Positions 26,030 through 35,450 are shown, counted from the stretch's first letter. The stretch is DNA of 64,000 bases from Cnuibacter physcomitrellae (GCF_014640535.1 NZ_BMHD01000001.1:2296214-2360213); one strand, 5' to 3'. Numbers and translations: made by a program. Notes: generated by a model not told the origin, from the letters alone.

Positions 26030-28519
26030 TCACCCCACCCGGCGGACCGAGCGTCGGATCAGGAGCAGGACCCCGCCGAGCAGCAGCAGCGCGACCGCCG
26101 CACCTCCGGCGAGGGTCGCGGCCCCGCCGTCGGCGCCCGTGTTCGCCAGGCCCGCCGGTGCGGGTGCCGGCGCCGGGCTCGGGCCGGGGGTTGGAGCAGG
26201 AGCCGGGACGACCTGGATCGTGACGCTGGCCGAGACCGCACCGATCGTGGCCGTGATGGTGTGCGGGCTGGCGTGGGGGAAGGTCACCGAGAAGCCGTCG
26301 ACGACGTCGGTGGCGACCGACGAGGTGAGCACCGCATCCGAGGTGTCGACGGGGTTGCCCGCGGCGTCGGTCCCGGTGACCGTGAAGTCGAGGGTGCCGC
26401 CCTGGTCCACGGAGCTCGAGGAGGGCGTGATCGTCAACGTCGCCAGCGGGCCCGCGACCACCTCGACGAACGCGGTGGTCGTCACCCCCGCGAGCGCCGC
26501 GGTCACGGTGCGGGCGCCCGCGCCGGAGAAGGTCACGGCGTGCCCGTCGACCGCGTCGGCGGTGCCCGACGAGGTGAGGACCGCCGCGGAGGCGTCGACG
26601 GGGTTGCCGGCGGCATCCGCACCAGTCACCGTGAACGCGACGGTGCCGCCCTGGGGGACCGTCGTGGTCGAGGGCGTGATCGAGAGCGAGCTGAGCGGTC
26701 CGGCGACGACCGTGATGGCCGCCGTCGTCGACACGGATCCGAGAGTGGCGGTGACCGTGTGCGCCCCGGCGCCGGAGAACGTGACCGATCGGCCGGCGAC
26801 GGTGTCGGCCGGCGACGACGAGGTGAGCACGGCGGCGGTGACGTCGACGGCGTTGCCCTCGGCGTCGACCCCGCTGACCAGGAACGCGAGGGACGCACCC
26901 TGGGTGACCGTGGCGGACGCGGGAGTGAGGGTCAGCGCAGCGAGCGGACCCGCGACGACCTGGATCGTGAAGGTCTTCGACAGCGGCACGCCCTGCACGG
27001 TGGTGGAGGCCGTGATGCTGCAGGAGCGGGCGACGGTGAAGACGCCGCCGGCCCCGATGGTGCAGTCGGTGGACGTGTAGTCGACCGTGGGCTGGGGCAC
27101 GAGCGGCGCGCCGGTGGGTCCGGTGACAGTGACCGGGAAGTCGTAGGGCTCGCCCGCAGTGGCGGTCAGGGCGGCGGGATCGGTCGAGACGACGATCGTC
27201 CCCGGCACCACCGCGGAGAGGTCGAGCGTGCCGGATCCGGCCGTGGACGAGGTGGTGGTGAACCAGTCGCCCGACCCGTCCGCGGCCGTGTTCCACTGCG
27301 TGCCGGTGGGGGGAGCGGGAAGCGTCCGGGCGCCGTCGGCGAACGACGGCGCGAACACCCTCACACTGGGGGCGGTGGGGGTGAACCGGACGAGCCGGTT
27401 GTTGCCCGTCACGGCGCCGCTCGGCGGAGCGAGGGTGATGGAGCCCTGGTTGTCGATCGATCCGGGGCCGCTGATGCCGGCTCCGGTGGCGGGATCCGCC
27501 GTCGACCCCACGATGCGACCGGACGTGCCGACGGTGATCTCGGGCCCCGGAGCCGCGTCGGTGCCGACGTAGAGCCCTCCGGACGGCAGGCGCAGGGTGC
27601 CATCGACGTCCACCGCTCCGAAGTCGCCTGTCGGCACGTCAGTGAAGACGTTCCACCCCGACCCGATGGCGTTCCGAGGCGCTGTCGCGGTGACCTCGGC
27701 GCCCGCGCCGATGGTCAGCGACCCCCCAGCACCTCCGAGGTCGGCGGCATCCAGTCCGGCGACCCCTCCGCCGATGGCCGTGCCGTACTCCCTCGACGCG
27801 GAGGCTGTGAGGGAACCGCCGGTCACCGTGACCTGTGCCCCCGCGCCCCCGTTTCCGCTGGCGCCGCCACCCGCGCCGCCGACGGCGACCGTGTAGGGCC
27901 CCTCCGCATAGGCGTTCAGGGCGCCGGACGTGACGGTGACGGATCCGCCCGCACTCCGCGGGTAGCCGCCACCCACGGCGGCGCTGTACCCGTCTGCGTA
28001 GGCGTTCACGACACCTCCCGCGACGACGAGGGAGCCCGCGTCCGATCGGTCGCCGCCGATGCCGGGCCCGGTGGTGTCGGCGCCGCGTGCGGTGACCGTG
28101 CCCCCGGTCACCGTGAGCGTCGCTCCCGTCGTCTGGATGCCGGCCGTGCCGTTGGCGGCGTTCGTCGCATCCGCCGTGAGGGTGCCGCCCGATCCGTCCG
28201 TGGGGCCGTCCACCGTCAGGCCCTCCCCCTCGGCGATGACGACGTTCAGCACCGACAGATCGTGTGTGCCGAGATCGATCGTGGTGTCGCACGGCACGGT
28301 GAGGGCGGCGCCCGGCGCCGAGATGTCGGCACCCAGCGCGATCGTGTTCGGTGCGCTCGTGCAGTCGGCGAGCGCACCCTGGAGCTCTGCGAGGGTCGAG
28401 ACCGTCGTCGTCGCCGCGAAGACCGGGGCGACCGGGACCGCGACCAGGGCAGCGACGGCCAGCGCGACGCCGGCTCCTCCGCCCAGAGCGCGGCGCCGTA
28501 CGGAAGCGGAGCGGGTCAT
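26030..28519 (-). CDS. LANTG cell-wall-anchored surface protein with three Ig-like repeats
   Basis: 829 residues. A signal peptide (1-34, ending PVFA) is followed by a glycine-rich region (about 50-330) resembling a right-handed beta-helix or adhesin, a linker, and three tandem 83-residue invasin/Big-like domains (521-603, 604-686, 687-769), each starting VVAGPL and containing VLTSS. A proline-rich spacer leads to LANTG (791-795), a hydrophobic helix and an RRSVRRVG tail, the sorting signal of class E sortases. Expected to be covalently attached to peptidoglycan. AAGGA precedes the ATG. The sortase is not in the window. Confidence 0.9.
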   Translation of the reverse strand: MTRSASVRRRALGGGAGVALAVAALVAVPVAPVFAATTTVSTLAELQGALADCTSAPNTIALGADISAPGAALTVPCDTTIDLGTHDLSVLNVVIAEGEGLTVDGPTDGSGGTLTADATNAANGTAGIQTTGATLTVTGGTVTARGADTTGPGIGGDRSDAGSLVVAGGVVNAYADGYSAAVGGGYPRSAGGSVTVTSGALNAYAEGPYTVAVGGAGGGASGNGGAGAQVTVTGGSLTASASREYGTAIGGGVAGLDAADLGGAGGSLTIGAGAEVTATAPRNAIGSGWNVFTDVPTGDFGAVDVDGTLRLPSGGLYVGTDAAPGPEITVGTSGRIVGSTADPATGAGISGPGSIDNQGSITLAPPSGAVTGNNRLVRFTPTAPSVRVFAPSFADGARTLPAPPTGTQWNTAADGSGDWFTTTSSTAGSGTLDLSAVVPGTIVVSTDPAALTATAGEPYDFPVTVTGPTGAPLVPQPTVDYTSTDCTIGAGGVFTVARSCSITASTTVQGVPLSKTFTIQVVAGPLAALTLTPASATVTQGASLAFLVSGVDAEGNAVDVTAAVLTSSSPADTVAGRSVTFSGAGAHTVTATLGSVSTTAAITVVAGPLSSLSITPSTTTVPQGGTVAFTVTGADAAGNPVDASAAVLTSSGTADAVDGHAVTFSGAGARTVTAALAGVTTTAFVEVVAGPLATLTITPSSSSVDQGGTLDFTVTGTDAAGNPVDTSDAVLTSSVATDVVDGFSVTFPHASPHTITATIGAVSASVTIQVVPAPAPTPGPSPAPAPAPAGLANTGADGGAATLAGGAAVALLLLGGVLLLIRRSVRRVG
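26213..26959 (-). repeat. Three tandem 249-base repeats coding Ig-like domains
   Basis: Three consecutive units of exactly 83 codons in the surface-protein gene. Repeats two and three share DAAGNPVD and similar strand pattern; unit one is more divergent. No gaps separate units. Confidence 0.8.
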
Positions 28520-28549
28520 GCTGATCCTTCGGGTCGGGCGCCCGGGCGT

Positions 28550-29500
28550 TCAGCTCGACGGTGGGCAGCTCTCGCAGTCTCGACCATCACGGACCTGCAC
28601 GGCAAGTGCCCCTTTCGGGTCCACGCCTGCACGCTCGTCGAGGGCGGCGATGACGGCGATCATGTCGAGATGCCCCAGGCCGGCAGCCGCCGCCTCCTCG
28701 TAGAGCTCGCGACTGGCGGTCATCAGCGGGTGAGACGATCCGGCGGCGCGAGCTGCGTCCTCGGCCAGTCGAGCGTTCTTCAGCACGTCCGTCACAGCCG
28801 CCTGCGCCGACAGGTCCCGGTCGGTCAGCTTCTGCGCCTTCCCCCGCGAGACGACGGATGCCATCGGTCCAGCGGCGAGAACCTCTCTGAGGACGTCGAG
28901 GTCGACCCCGCTCCGGGCGGCGAAGTGGAAGGTCTCCGCCAGGCCCGTGACCATCGTGATCAGGAAGGTGTTCACCGCGAGCTTCATCGACAGCGCCGCA
29001 GGGATGGCGCCACAGCGGAACGTCTGGGCGCACATCGCGGCGACGACGTGCTCCACCTCGGCGACCGCGTCGGGGTCGCCCGCCAGCATCGCGACGAGCG
29101 TCCGATCCCGGGCAGGGCCCCGCGAGCCCGACACGGGTGCTTCCACGTAGCGGCCTCCGGTAGCGCCCACCTCGTCCGCGAGGGCACGGGAGAAGGTGGT
29201 CGTGAAGGTTCCCATCTGCACCACGGTGCGCCCGGACACCAAGCCTGCGAACGCATCCGTGCCCCGCGCGAGCACCGCATCCACCGCCGGCTCGTCGCGC
29301 AGCATGAGGACGACCGTGCTCGCGGCCTCGAACACGCCGGCCACGTCGTCCACCGCCCGCGCGCCCTCGGCCACCAGCTCGTCGACGGCAGAGGGGGAAC
29401 GCGCCCACACCACCACGTCGAAGCCGGCACGGACCAGGTTCGTGGCCATCGGCACGCCCATGATCCCGAGCCCGATGAAGCCGACGGTCCCCGTCGTCAT
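28550..29500 (-). CDS. Beta-hydroxyacid dehydrogenase (3-hydroxyisobutyrate dehydrogenase family)
   Basis: 316 residues. N-terminal Rossmann motif GFIGLGIMGVPMA, substrate-binding APVSGSRGPA (family consensus DAPVSGG), and the catalytic Lys region SMKLAVNTFL. Family members oxidise short beta-hydroxyacids such as 3-hydroxyisobutyrate, tartronate semialdehyde or gluconate derivatives with NAD(P). ATG overlaps the upstream MFS stop by four bases (ATGA), tying it to the transporter and the GH78 operon. The C-terminal CESCPPSS tail is unusual. Confidence 0.87.
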   Translation of the reverse strand: MTTGTVGFIGLGIMGVPMATNLVRAGFDVVVWARSPSAVDELVAEGARAVDDVAGVFEAASTVVLMLRDEPAVDAVLARGTDAFAGLVSGRTVVQMGTFTTTFSRALADEVGATGGRYVEAPVSGSRGPARDRTLVAMLAGDPDAVAEVEHVVAAMCAQTFRCGAIPAALSMKLAVNTFLITMVTGLAETFHFAARSGVDLDVLREVLAAGPMASVVSRGKAQKLTDRDLSAQAAVTDVLKNARLAEDAARAAGSSHPLMTASRELYEEAAAAGLGHLDMIAVIAALDERAGVDPKGALAVQVRDGRDCESCPPSS

Positions 29501-30795
29501 CGGACCGGGTCGACGCGGAGCCGAGCGTCGATCTCCTCGATCGACTCCCCTCGTCTCCGCGGCATGAAGACGAGTCCGAGGAACCCGGAGCCGACCGTCA
29601 CGACGATCATCAGCACCGAGACCCCCACGAGGCCCGAGGCGAGCAGGGTGGGCACGAACACCAGGGAGATGGCCGAGGCGATGCGGGCGACGCCGAAGCT
29701 CAGCCCCAGCGCGGTGCTCCGCAGCTCCGTCGGGAAGAGCTCCTGCGACCACACCTTGTAGTGCGCCTCACCGGCCATCGTAGTGCCGATGCCGTAGGTG
29801 ACGAAGGCGATCACGAGCGTCACGGCACCGGCCGGGAGGACGAGCGGCACGATCCAGGCGGCCACCTGCACGATCGCCCCGACCACGAAGATCGGCCGCC
29901 GCGCCGGGCCGTCCATCGCCCGCATGATCGCGAGCACCGTGAGGAGCACGACCGGGACCCCGATGAGCGAGACCAGGAGCGCGGTGGACGGGCTGAGGCC
30001 TCCGACCGTCTCGAGCGAGTAGAGGCCGAAGGAGCCGTAGAAGTTGGTGCCGATCGTCAGCAGCACGTAGAAGCCGAGGATGAAGAGCGTGTTCCGCAGC
30101 AGGGGCGAGCGGAACAGGGCTCGCGCCCCCTCCCGGGTCGCGCCCGCGGTGCGAGCGCTCTTCCACGCCACGGGCTCGCCGATGCGCCGGCGCAGGGCCC
30201 AGGTGATGAGCGCCAGGACGAGGAGATGACCGAACACGATGCGCGGCATCCACTCGCCGAGACCGGTCGAGGCCAGGACCACCAGGATCACGATCAGCGG
30301 ACCGAGCCCCCAGAGCAGCTGCGTGAAGGTGACGAGCCGGCCGCGCCGCTTCCCCGGTGCCGTCTCCCCGACCACCGTGATCGAGGTGGGCACGTCCGCC
30401 CCCACGGCGAGACCCACGATGATCACGCCGATGAAGAGCATGACCGGCGCGACGGCGCACACGATCCAGAGCAGCCCGAAGGCGTAGAGCAGGAGGTCGA
30501 ACGAGTACACGCGCTTGCGGCCCACGCGGTCGCCGATCCGGCCGCCGACGATCGCGCCGATCCCGATGCACACCGTGAGCGCCGCGGACAGGAAGCCGAG
30601 CTGCCAGGCGTCGAGGGCGAACTGGTTGCGCCAGAGGGTGAGGCTGGCGCTCACGGCGACGATGGTGCCGGCGTCGAGGTAGGAGGCCATGCCGGCCAGC
30701 AGGGCGGTGCGCCAGGGTCGGCGGGCCTGCGGGTCGGCGGGCGCGGCATCCGGCGAGGCGGCGGCCTGCGCCGGGCTGGGGAAGGGCTCGGTCAT
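29497..30795 (-). CDS. MFS transporter, sugar/metabolite porter type
   Basis: 432 residues from the ATG at 30795, with about 12 membrane helices. The first intracellular loop GGRIGDRVGRKRVY and the second-half counterpart are MFS signatures, and VWSQELFPTELRSTALGLSFG matches the sugar-porter-like conserved loop. Its place between a secreted hydrolase and a beta-hydroxyacid dehydrogenase suggests import of a breakdown product. Coupled to the dehydrogenase by ATGA overlap. Degenerate tandem repeats lie just upstream. Confidence 0.87.
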   Translation of the reverse strand: MTEPFPSPAQAAASPDAAPADPQARRPWRTALLAGMASYLDAGTIVAVSASLTLWRNQFALDAWQLGFLSAALTVCIGIGAIVGGRIGDRVGRKRVYSFDLLLYAFGLLWIVCAVAPVMLFIGVIIVGLAVGADVPTSITVVGETAPGKRRGRLVTFTQLLWGLGPLIVILVVLASTGLGEWMPRIVFGHLLVLALITWALRRRIGEPVAWKSARTAGATREGARALFRSPLLRNTLFILGFYVLLTIGTNFYGSFGLYSLETVGGLSPSTALLVSLIGVPVVLLTVLAIMRAMDGPARRPIFVVGAIVQVAAWIVPLVLPAGAVTLVIAFVTYGIGTTMAGEAHYKVWSQELFPTELRSTALGLSFGVARIASAISLVFVPTLLASGLVGVSVLMIVVTVGSGFLGLVFMPRRRGESIEEIDARLRVDPVR

Positions 30796-30814
30796 GGGAG
30801 GGTCTCCGATCGTC

Positions 30815-30879
30815 GGGTCGTGCGGGTCATCGGGTCGTGCGAGGTCATGCGGGACGTGCGAGGTCGTGCGGGTCATCGG
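30815..30879. repeat. Degenerate short tandem repeats upstream of the MFS gene
   Basis: About three and a half copies of a 17-19 base unit (GGGTCGTGCGGGTCATC and variants). They span the gap before the MFS start and the last codons of the upstream gene. Confidence 0.55.
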
Positions 30880-32195
30880 CGCAGGGCGGGATCGGCGGCC
30901 TGCGCGGCCTGGACCCACTGCGCGGCCTGAGCGCTGAGCAGCGTGTGGAGGCCGCCGAGGTCGACGTTGTAGTCGACGACGTGCAGGCCGAGCGCCGAGG
31001 TCGCGGTGTCGGGCAGCATGCCCGTGGGGTCCTCGATCTGCAGCCAGCTCGCGTTGGAGGTCGCGTCGCCGGCGAAGGCGCAGCGCCCGGTGAGGGCTCC
31101 CGGGGTGGCCCGGTAGCCGGTCGGATCCGACGGCAGCGTGTATCCGATCAGGAGGTGGGTCAGCGCCCCGTTCGGCGCGAGGAGGCTGCCGCGTACCAGC
31201 GTGCGCGTCGGCAGCACCGGGTCGAGCGGGGTCGTCGCGTCAGGAGCCGCTCCGGCGAGGAGCGCGCTCGGGTTGACGCACGCGATCTGGTGCCCCGGGT
31301 CGAGGTTGTCCGCCAGGCTCCCGGAGGTGGGCCTCGAGCCGGACGGCTGCCCGTAGCTCGAGTACGCGATCACGCATCCCGTGGGCACGCTGCCGGACTG
31401 CGGCTGGCAGAGCGGCAGGTGCTGGAAGGTCGACGCGGGATCGGATCCGCCGCCGACGGTCGCACCGATCGGCACCTGCACCTGACCGCCGAGCACGACG
31501 GCGCTGACCAGCTGCGCCGTCGCCGTCGGGTCGCCGTCGACCGAGTGCTGCAGGAGCTCCTCGACCGCGACGCTGCCCTGCGAGTGGCCGAGCACGATCA
31601 CTCCGCGACGCTCGCCGGTGACGGGGTCGATGTTGTCGTGCGCCCAGTAGTCGTCCCATGCCTGCTGGACGTCGGCGAACCCCGGGCCCGGGTACGGGTC
31701 GCCTCCGGTCGCGCCGCTCAGTGCGAGCTGCGCGAGGGTGCTCTGCCGGTAGAGGGGCGCGAACACCCGGCACAGGTCGGTCAGCGGACCGAGCTGCGCG
31801 AGCAGCACCGCCACCTCGTCGTCGCGCGCGGAGGGCGGGGCCGAGCCGACCATCAGCGGCGGGTTGGGCAGCAGGTCGACCGTCGGATAGACGTAGAAGC
31901 AGTCCACGGGCGGCTCTGCTCCGGTGGACGGCTGCGTCACGGTGGTCGAACCGTCCGCAGCGACGGTGGTCGACAGCGGCACGGTCGTGCCGTCGGGGTA
32001 GCGCCCGGTCGCGTCCCCGCACGCGGACCTCGGGTCGGCGGGATGGCACAGCCAGACCGGATGCGCGAGCGGGGCCGTGAGGGACGGCGCCGCAGATGCG
32101 GTCGAAGGGTCGGACGGGGTCGTCGCCACCGGAGCGGCGGCGAGCGAGATCGTCAGCGCTGCGGCGGTCGCCAGGGAGAGGAACAGGGAAGGCAT
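30873..32195 (-). CDS. Secreted DUF3089 alpha/beta hydrolase
   Basis: 440 residues from the ATG at 32195 (AGGAGG five bases upstream). A signal peptide (about 1-26) precedes a DUF3089-type lipase-like domain: VDCFYVYPTV near the N-terminus, nucleophile elbow GHSQGS, VLGGQVQVP, and repeated Cys pairs likely forming disulfides (WLCHPADPRSACG, LPLCQ, TGCVIAYSS, ACVNPS, RCAF). It should act outside the membrane as an esterase or lipase. It follows the GH78 gene after 39 bases, consistent with one operon that may degrade an acylated or rhamnosylated compound. Confidence 0.83.
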   Translation of the reverse strand: MPSLFLSLATAAALTISLAAAPVATTPSDPSTASAAPSLTAPLAHPVWLCHPADPRSACGDATGRYPDGTTVPLSTTVAADGSTTVTQPSTGAEPPVDCFYVYPTVDLLPNPPLMVGSAPPSARDDEVAVLLAQLGPLTDLCRVFAPLYRQSTLAQLALSGATGGDPYPGPGFADVQQAWDDYWAHDNIDPVTGERRGVIVLGHSQGSVAVEELLQHSVDGDPTATAQLVSAVVLGGQVQVPIGATVGGGSDPASTFQHLPLCQPQSGSVPTGCVIAYSSYGQPSGSRPTSGSLADNLDPGHQIACVNPSALLAGAAPDATTPLDPVLPTRTLVRGSLLAPNGALTHLLIGYTLPSDPTGYRATPGALTGRCAFAGDATSNASWLQIEDPTGMLPDTATSALGLHVVDYNVDLGGLHTLLSAQAAQWVQAAQAADPALRR

Positions 32196-32234
32196 CGTCG
32201 CCTCCTTTCGTCGGTGCACCGGGAGGTGCAGGGG

Positions 32235-34703
32235 TCAGAGCCGCGTCGTCACGGCTCCCGCAGGGTGGTCGCTCTCGCGTCCGTCACGATCCACGAAGGT
32301 GAACGGGACGGGAGAGTCGATCTCGACCCGGTCGCCCTCGACCGCGACGCGCACGGGGCCGAACGGCGTGGCGGCGGCGCCGGAGGCGCGCGTGAGCCGG
32401 CCGGGGCGGGGCGCGATCCGCATCCGTGTGCAGCCGGGCTCGGCGGGCCGGATGCCCAGGGTGAAGACGATGAGGTCGCGCGCCGGTGTCCCGCTCCACC
32501 CGTGGCAGTAGGAACCGCCCTCCCAGCACTCGCGGAAGGCGGTGGGACCGTCGGCCAGGAGGGCGTCCCAGTCGAGCAGGAGGTCGGGCAGCCGGTCGGT
32601 CGCCCCGAGGAGGTCGAGGGCCTCGTGCACGAGGGGGCGGAAGAAGGGCTGGGCGCCGACCGTGAGGCGCTCGGTGTCCCAGTCGGGAGCGTCGCGCACC
32701 GACACCGGGGTGCCCGCCACCGGGCCCAGCGCATCCGCTCCGTGGTCGGCCAACGGGCTCCGGGTGAACACGGCGGAGCGGTCGAGCAGCAGGCGGCGCA
32801 CGGCCGCCGTCCGATGCGCCGGGACGATGCCGGCGCAGACGGCCGCGGCCGCCGTGTGCTCGCTCACCGAGCGGCCGCGCGTCCCGTCGATGACGGTGTC
32901 GCGGTAGGCGCCGCGCCCCTCGTCCCAGAACACCTCGAAGGCGGCGCCGATCGCCGCGTGCCGATCACGTGCCCACGCGGCGCGCCCCGCGTCACCCAGG
33001 GCGTCGGAGAGCTCAGCGACATCGCGGAAGGCTCGCGCCAGCAGCGCGTTGAGGGCCGCACTGCGCCCCTCGACCTGCACCGGGGACCAGTCGATGAGGA
33101 CCCATCCGGGGACGTCGGACACCAGTCCGTCCCCGCCACGATGGCGGTCGAACCACCGCAGCACGTTCTCGGCGACCGGCATCAGCGACGCCACGACCTC
33201 GAGGTCGCCGGTGTACTCGTGCAGTCGGTGCACCTGACGGATCCAGTGCAGGGACCAGTCGGGGATGGTGGGGACGGCCGGGGTGGCGAAGTCGCCCGCT
33301 GCGACCATCGGCAGGATGCCGTCCGTCCGCGGCTGCGCCAGGAGCTGCGGACTCCACCTCGGGAGGCTCCAGTCGAGGTTCGCCGCGAAGTCGACCGACT
33401 GGTGCACGACCGAGTCGCCCGTCCACGCGCGCTGCTCGCGCGTGGGGCAGTCCACGTAGGCGTCGTGCGAGCTCAGGTCGACCGTGCGGAGAGCGACGTC
33501 GTAGATCCGGTCCAGCCGTCCGTCGTCCGAGCGGAACGGCTCGACCGCCTCCCGAGGGCGCACACGCTCGAGCACGGCGATCTCCTCCAGGCGCCACGCG
33601 GTCTCCGACTCGACGAGCAGGACGAGCCAGCGTCCGCCGAGGCGCTCGGAGGACACGAAGCGGTCGTCGGAGCCGCGACAGACGTAGCCCAGCACGGCGG
33701 CGGAGTCGAGGGCGGCCGAGGTCGGCGCCTCCAGGAGGCTGCCCACCACCGTGGTGCCGACGGTGGCGTCGAGGCGCAGCTCCAGCCGTCCGCTGACGAT
33801 GGCGCCGAAGTCGACGACGAGGAGGTGACGACCGGCGGCGACCTCCGCGGGGAGCTCGAGATCGGTGGAGGCCTCGTCGGCCGCGCCGGCCCACAAGGCC
33901 AGGAGCCCGGAGAGGACGGCCCGCGCCGGACCGAGCGCGGCGCCGTCCCACGCGACCTCCCCACCCGACAGGATCAGCCCGGCCACAGGCGACCTCCGCT
34001 CTCCGGTGAGGGCGGGCACCGGCCGGGGTCCGGGTGCTCCCCACGGCTCCCCACCGGGCGTGGTCCGCCCCGAGGGGCCGACGATCGAGTGCTCGTGAAG
34101 CACCGTCGCCGGCTGCCAGTCCGAGTCGTCGTAGTCGGGATGCGTCCAGTCCGCGTCGAGCAGGCGGGCGTCGAGGAGCTCGTCCGGCTGCGTCACGAGG
34201 AATCCCGCGGGGGGCGCCGGCGTCCACGCCTCAGCCTCCCGGATGCGCCAGCTCGCGTCGGTGCCGACGATGTCGCCGTCGATCGAGATCTCGGCGGCGA
34301 CGCATCCGCCACCCAGCGTGAAGCTGGTCGGTGACGGCTCCCACCACGGCGAGGGGAAGCCGCGGAAGCGCGCGAGGACGGCGACGACATTCAGGCCCGC
34401 GACGAGGGCGTCCTCGATCGCGTACTCGTCGTACTCGATGCGGCGGGGAGAGTGCCGGATCGGCCCGGAGCCGAGCTCGCGCCCGTTGACGAACAGCCGG
34501 TAGTCCGAGTCGGCCGTGATGCGCAGAGAGGCGGAGCGCGGAGCGCCGTCGAGCCGCAGAGCCCGGCGGAGGAGGACGCGCGTGTCGAACCGCTCAGGGT
34601 CCGGGGCGCCGTACGGATGCTCGGCGCTCGGTCCCGCGAGCGCGGGACGGTCCGACCAGATCCAGCGCCCGGTCCACGTCTCAGGCCAGGTCGTCGATGA
34701 CAT
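32235..34703 (-). CDS. Alpha-L-rhamnosidase-like glycoside hydrolase (GH78)
   Basis: 822 residues from the ATG at 34703. N-terminal beta-sandwich domains (DSDYRLFVNGRELGSGPIRH) are followed by the (alpha/alpha)6 barrel carrying the GH78 signature DCPTREQRAWTGD (418-430), which holds the catalytic acids, and a C-terminal beta domain. No signal peptide, so it acts in the cytoplasm on an imported substrate. TAAAAT seven bases upstream predicts a leaderless start and a TetR-like palindrome overlaps it. First gene of the operon with the DUF3089 hydrolase, MFS and dehydrogenase. Confidence 0.88.
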   Translation of the reverse strand: MSSTTWPETWTGRWIWSDRPALAGPSAEHPYGAPDPERFDTRVLLRRALRLDGAPRSASLRITADSDYRLFVNGRELGSGPIRHSPRRIEYDEYAIEDALVAGLNVVAVLARFRGFPSPWWEPSPTSFTLGGGCVAAEISIDGDIVGTDASWRIREAEAWTPAPPAGFLVTQPDELLDARLLDADWTHPDYDDSDWQPATVLHEHSIVGPSGRTTPGGEPWGAPGPRPVPALTGERRSPVAGLILSGGEVAWDGAALGPARAVLSGLLALWAGAADEASTDLELPAEVAAGRHLLVVDFGAIVSGRLELRLDATVGTTVVGSLLEAPTSAALDSAAVLGYVCRGSDDRFVSSERLGGRWLVLLVESETAWRLEEIAVLERVRPREAVEPFRSDDGRLDRIYDVALRTVDLSSHDAYVDCPTREQRAWTGDSVVHQSVDFAANLDWSLPRWSPQLLAQPRTDGILPMVAAGDFATPAVPTIPDWSLHWIRQVHRLHEYTGDLEVVASLMPVAENVLRWFDRHRGGDGLVSDVPGWVLIDWSPVQVEGRSAALNALLARAFRDVAELSDALGDAGRAAWARDRHAAIGAAFEVFWDEGRGAYRDTVIDGTRGRSVSEHTAAAAVCAGIVPAHRTAAVRRLLLDRSAVFTRSPLADHGADALGPVAGTPVSVRDAPDWDTERLTVGAQPFFRPLVHEALDLLGATDRLPDLLLDWDALLADGPTAFRECWEGGSYCHGWSGTPARDLIVFTLGIRPAEPGCTRMRIAPRPGRLTRASGAAATPFGPVRVAVEGDRVEIDSPVPFTFVDRDGRESDHPAGAVTTRL

Positions 34704-34710
34704 GGCTGTC

Positions 34711-34716
34711 ATTTTA
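34711..34716 (-). promoter_or_regulatory. -10 box, leaderless promoter of the GH78 operon
   Basis: TAAAAT on the minus strand, seven bases before ATG 34703; it overlaps the palindrome at 34714-34727. Confidence 0.6.
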
Positions 34717-34727
34717 CCGAGTGGTAA
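34714..34727. promoter_or_regulatory. TetR operator between GH78 operon and regulator
   Basis: Inverted repeat TTACC-GAGT-GGTAA overlapping the GH78 -10 box, within the 52-base divergent gap. It resembles the ACCNNNNGGT palindromes bound by many TetR proteins. Confidence 0.65.
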
Positions 34728-34755
34728 GTCAAAAGCAACAGGGCAGAATGAGGAC

Positions 34756-35412
34756 ATGAGCGAGAGCCCGTCCGCATCCCCGTCCAGACGCGGGCGGCAC
34801 CGCGGCACGGAGCGCGGTGACTCGCGGCGCGGAGAGCTGGTGCGGGTCGCCAGCGAGATGTTCGCCGAGCGGGGCTACCGCGACACGAGCATCGCCGACA
34901 TCGCCCAGCGCGTCGGCGTGACCCAGCAGGCGCTGCTCTACTACTTCGGCAGCAAGCCGGCGCTGCTCGACGCCGTGATCGACGACCGGGACGGTGCCGC
35001 GGTCGCGTTCGCCGAGGAGCTCGCCGCGATCGGCGGGGTCGAGGCCATCCGGGGGCTGCCCGCCGCCGCTCGGCGCAACGTGTCCGACCCCAACCTGGTG
35101 CGGCTCTTCGCCGTGCTCGTGGCCGAGAACCTGCCGCGAGACGCGGTCGCGCACGACCACTTCGTCGCGCGGTATCGGCGCCTGCGTCGCCTCGTCGCCC
35201 AGCTCATCGCCGACGGACAGGACGCCGGCGTCTTCGACCCGGCGGTCGATCCGGCGCTGAAGGCCGCCGAGGTCGTGGGCGCGATCGACGGCCTCAACAC
35301 CCAGTGGCTGCTCGACCCGGAGGACGTGGACATCGTCGGCGCGATGGAGCAGTACGCGGAGGGACTCGCCGCCTCGCTCCAGGCGCCCGTCGCCGCCCGT
35401 CGCGACGCCTGA
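34756..35412 (+). CDS. TetR-family regulator of the GH78 operon
   Basis: 218 residues: a polar, basic N-terminal tail, helix-turn-helix at about 28-75 (GELVRVASEMFAERGYRDTSIADIAQRVGVTQQALLYYFGSK) and a ligand-binding domain. CAGAAT six bases before the ATG suggests a leaderless message. The divergent arrangement and single shared operator make it the probable repressor of the rhamnosidase operon. Confidence 0.87.
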   Translation: MSESPSASPSRRGRHRGTERGDSRRGELVRVASEMFAERGYRDTSIADIAQRVGVTQQALLYYFGSKPALLDAVIDDRDGAAVAFAEELAAIGGVEAIRGLPAAARRNVSDPNLVRLFAVLVAENLPRDAVAHDHFVARYRRLRRLVAQLIADGQDAGVFDPAVDPALKAAEVVGAIDGLNTQWLLDPEDVDIVGAMEQYAEGLAASLQAPVAARRDA

Positions 35413-35450
35413 CGGAAGCCCGCCTCCCGGACGGCTGCGCTCGAGGCTGC

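Noticed and set aside
26012-29761. 1249-codon plus-strand frame
   Set aside because: Runs antisense to the LANTG protein and dehydrogenase genes; repetitive G/R/D-rich, a by-product of repeated codons opposite.
30837-34334. 1165-codon plus-strand frame
   Set aside because: Antisense to the DUF3089 and GH78 genes, whose motifs are intact on the minus strand.
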